A DNA stretch of 5,623 nt. It comes from Chloroflexota bacterium. GTDB lineage: Bacteria; Chloroflexota; Limnocylindria; QHBO01. Shown piece after piece: positions 5,015 through 5,623 of this stretch. Each line of letters begins with the position of its first letter. Positions within the stretch are counted from its first letter, which is position 1. The notes under the pieces were generated by a model. That model saw nothing but the letters and a program-made list of their open reading frames with translations. It was not told where the DNA came from and searched no databases. The stretch lies in the NCBI GenBank assembly GCA_005879775.1, contig VBJX01000155.1:1-5623 (forward strand), given 5' to 3'. Both the position numbers and the translations under genes were made by a program.

Positions 5015-5623
5015 TTACGGCAGCTGCACGCGCAGCTCGGCCGCGCCCCCGGTGTCGAGCTGCAGGATGGCCTCCCCGGCCAGGATCTGCAGGTCGAAGG
5101 CAATAGGGCCCGGTGCCTTCCGGTTGGCGATGAGCGGGATGGTGATGGTCGCGCCCGGATCGAGCGGGCCCCAGCCGAGGGAGGTCGTGCCGGCCGGTTC
5201 GTCTCGCTCCCCGGGACCCTCGACCCACTTGGTCCACAGCTGGTAGAGCGCGGGCCCGCCTTCGCGGATCCGGATCTGCGACGGCGCGAACGGCGCCAGG
5301 AAGTTGTTCTGCTTGAGGGCGGTCGGCCAGCGGAGCACGAGCTCGGTGACCTGCTCGTTCGACAGGTTCTTGACGGTGATGACCAGTTGGCCTGATCCAT
5401 CGACCGGCAGCGCGGGCTTCGAGGTGACCTGTATGACGCGGGGATCGCTGGTTGGCGGGATGGGGAGCGAAAGTGGCAGCTCAGGGGAGGGGGTCGGCAG
5501 CAGCGATTCGATCGGGCTGGCCGAGGCGGTTTCCGTCGACGACGCCTGGCTCGGACTGGGGGAGATGCTCGGGGGGCGCGAGCCGAAGAGGTTCGTCAGG
5601 CTGCAGGCTCCCGCGGAGGTGGC
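5015..5623 (-). CDS. Putative lipoprotein with a Ser/Pro/Thr-rich linker and a C-terminal beta-rich domain, 5' end outside the window
   Basis: The frame is open from the right edge to TAA at 5017-5015, giving 202 visible residues with the start codon outside. An internal GTG at 5338 would make a shorter frame but would cut through the folded domain, so I reject it as the start. The visible part begins ATSAGACSLT. The AGAC at visible residues 4-7 looks like a lipobox (Cys codon 5605-5603) just after a signal peptide that would lie off the window. Residues about 15-60 are rich in Ser, Pro and Thr, a typical surface spacer. From about 61 (DPRVIQVTSKP) comes an alternating beta pattern, LVITVKNLSNEQVTELVLRWP, then WGPLDPGATITIPLIANRK and a final FDLQILAG to LRVQLP. 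It suggests one immunoglobulin-like extracellular domain, comparable with NEW3/CARDB-type folds, but no family is certain. Function is unknown. It precedes the methyltransferase by 15 bases. Confidence 0.8.
   Translation of the reverse strand, partial: ATSAGACSLTNLFGSRPPSISPSPSQASSTETASASPIESLLPTPSPELPLSLPIPPTSDPRVIQVTSKPALPVDGSGQLVITVKNLSNEQVTELVLRWPTALKQNNFLAPFAPSQIRIREGGPALYQLWTKWVEGPGERDEPAGTTSLGWGPLDPGATITIPLIANRKAPGPIAFDLQILAGEAILQLDTGGAAELRVQLP

Noticed and set aside
4254..5400. Long alternative minus-strand frames (4254-5237 and 4291-5400) and a plus-strand frame (4451-5395) over the methyltransferase
   Set aside because: Their translations are Arg/Ser/Ala/Pro-rich and cross the boundary between the lipoprotein-like gene and the methyltransferase. 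Only the frame 4999-4307 shows AdoMet motifs.

Overview
This GC-rich window is bacterial chromosomal sequence. Every gene I can support lies on the minus strand, so the region is read from high to low coordinates. The gene families are a RocA/PruA-type aldehyde dehydrogenase ending in a GxYYVQQF-type tail, an archaeal/Chloroflexi-style class III aminotransferase, a class 2 dihydroorotate dehydrogenase and a small DUF4288-like protein. With the GC bias, they suggest a Chloroflexota-like or, less likely, an actinobacterial-like soil or water bacterium, perhaps a metagenome-assembled genome. This placement is an inference from sequence flavour only.

Layout in transcription order. At the right edge (5623-5015) is the C-terminal part of a putative lipoprotein: a lipobox-like Cys, then a Ser/Pro/Thr-rich linker, then a beta-rich domain. 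After a 15-base gap comes a class I SAM-dependent methyltransferase (4999-4307). A 140-base intergenic stretch (4306-4167) holds a perfect 10-bp GC-rich stem-loop, a second 7-bp stem-loop, and a -10-like CATAAT placed so that the next gene could be leaderless or nearly so. A tightly packed cluster follows: a frameshifted L-glutamate gamma-semialdehyde (P5C) dehydrogenase (4166-2636), a DUF4288-like small acidic protein (2639-2208) and pyrD (2208-1150). The reading frames overlap by 4 bases (GTGA) and 1 base (TGATG). After 45 bases a class III PLP aminotransferase starts at 1104 and runs off the left edge.

How they fit together: an ornithine-type omega-aminotransferase makes glutamate-gamma-semialdehyde and a P5C dehydrogenase oxidises it to glutamate, so the two could form an ornithine/proline-to-glutamate route. 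If the aminotransferase acts on GABA instead, the pairing is looser. PyrD (quinone-linked pyrimidine synthesis) and the DUF4288-like protein share the transcript for reasons the sequence does not reveal.

The most notable observation is damage. The dehydrogenase has lost a short segment (roughly 15 residues by family comparison) together with its reading frame at about 3026-3035. PyrD, two genes downstream, appears to lack about 9 residues of a barrel helix near 1483-1518. Either the cluster is decaying or the assembly contains small deletions. I see no RNA genes, CRISPR array, mobile element or clearly novel system.
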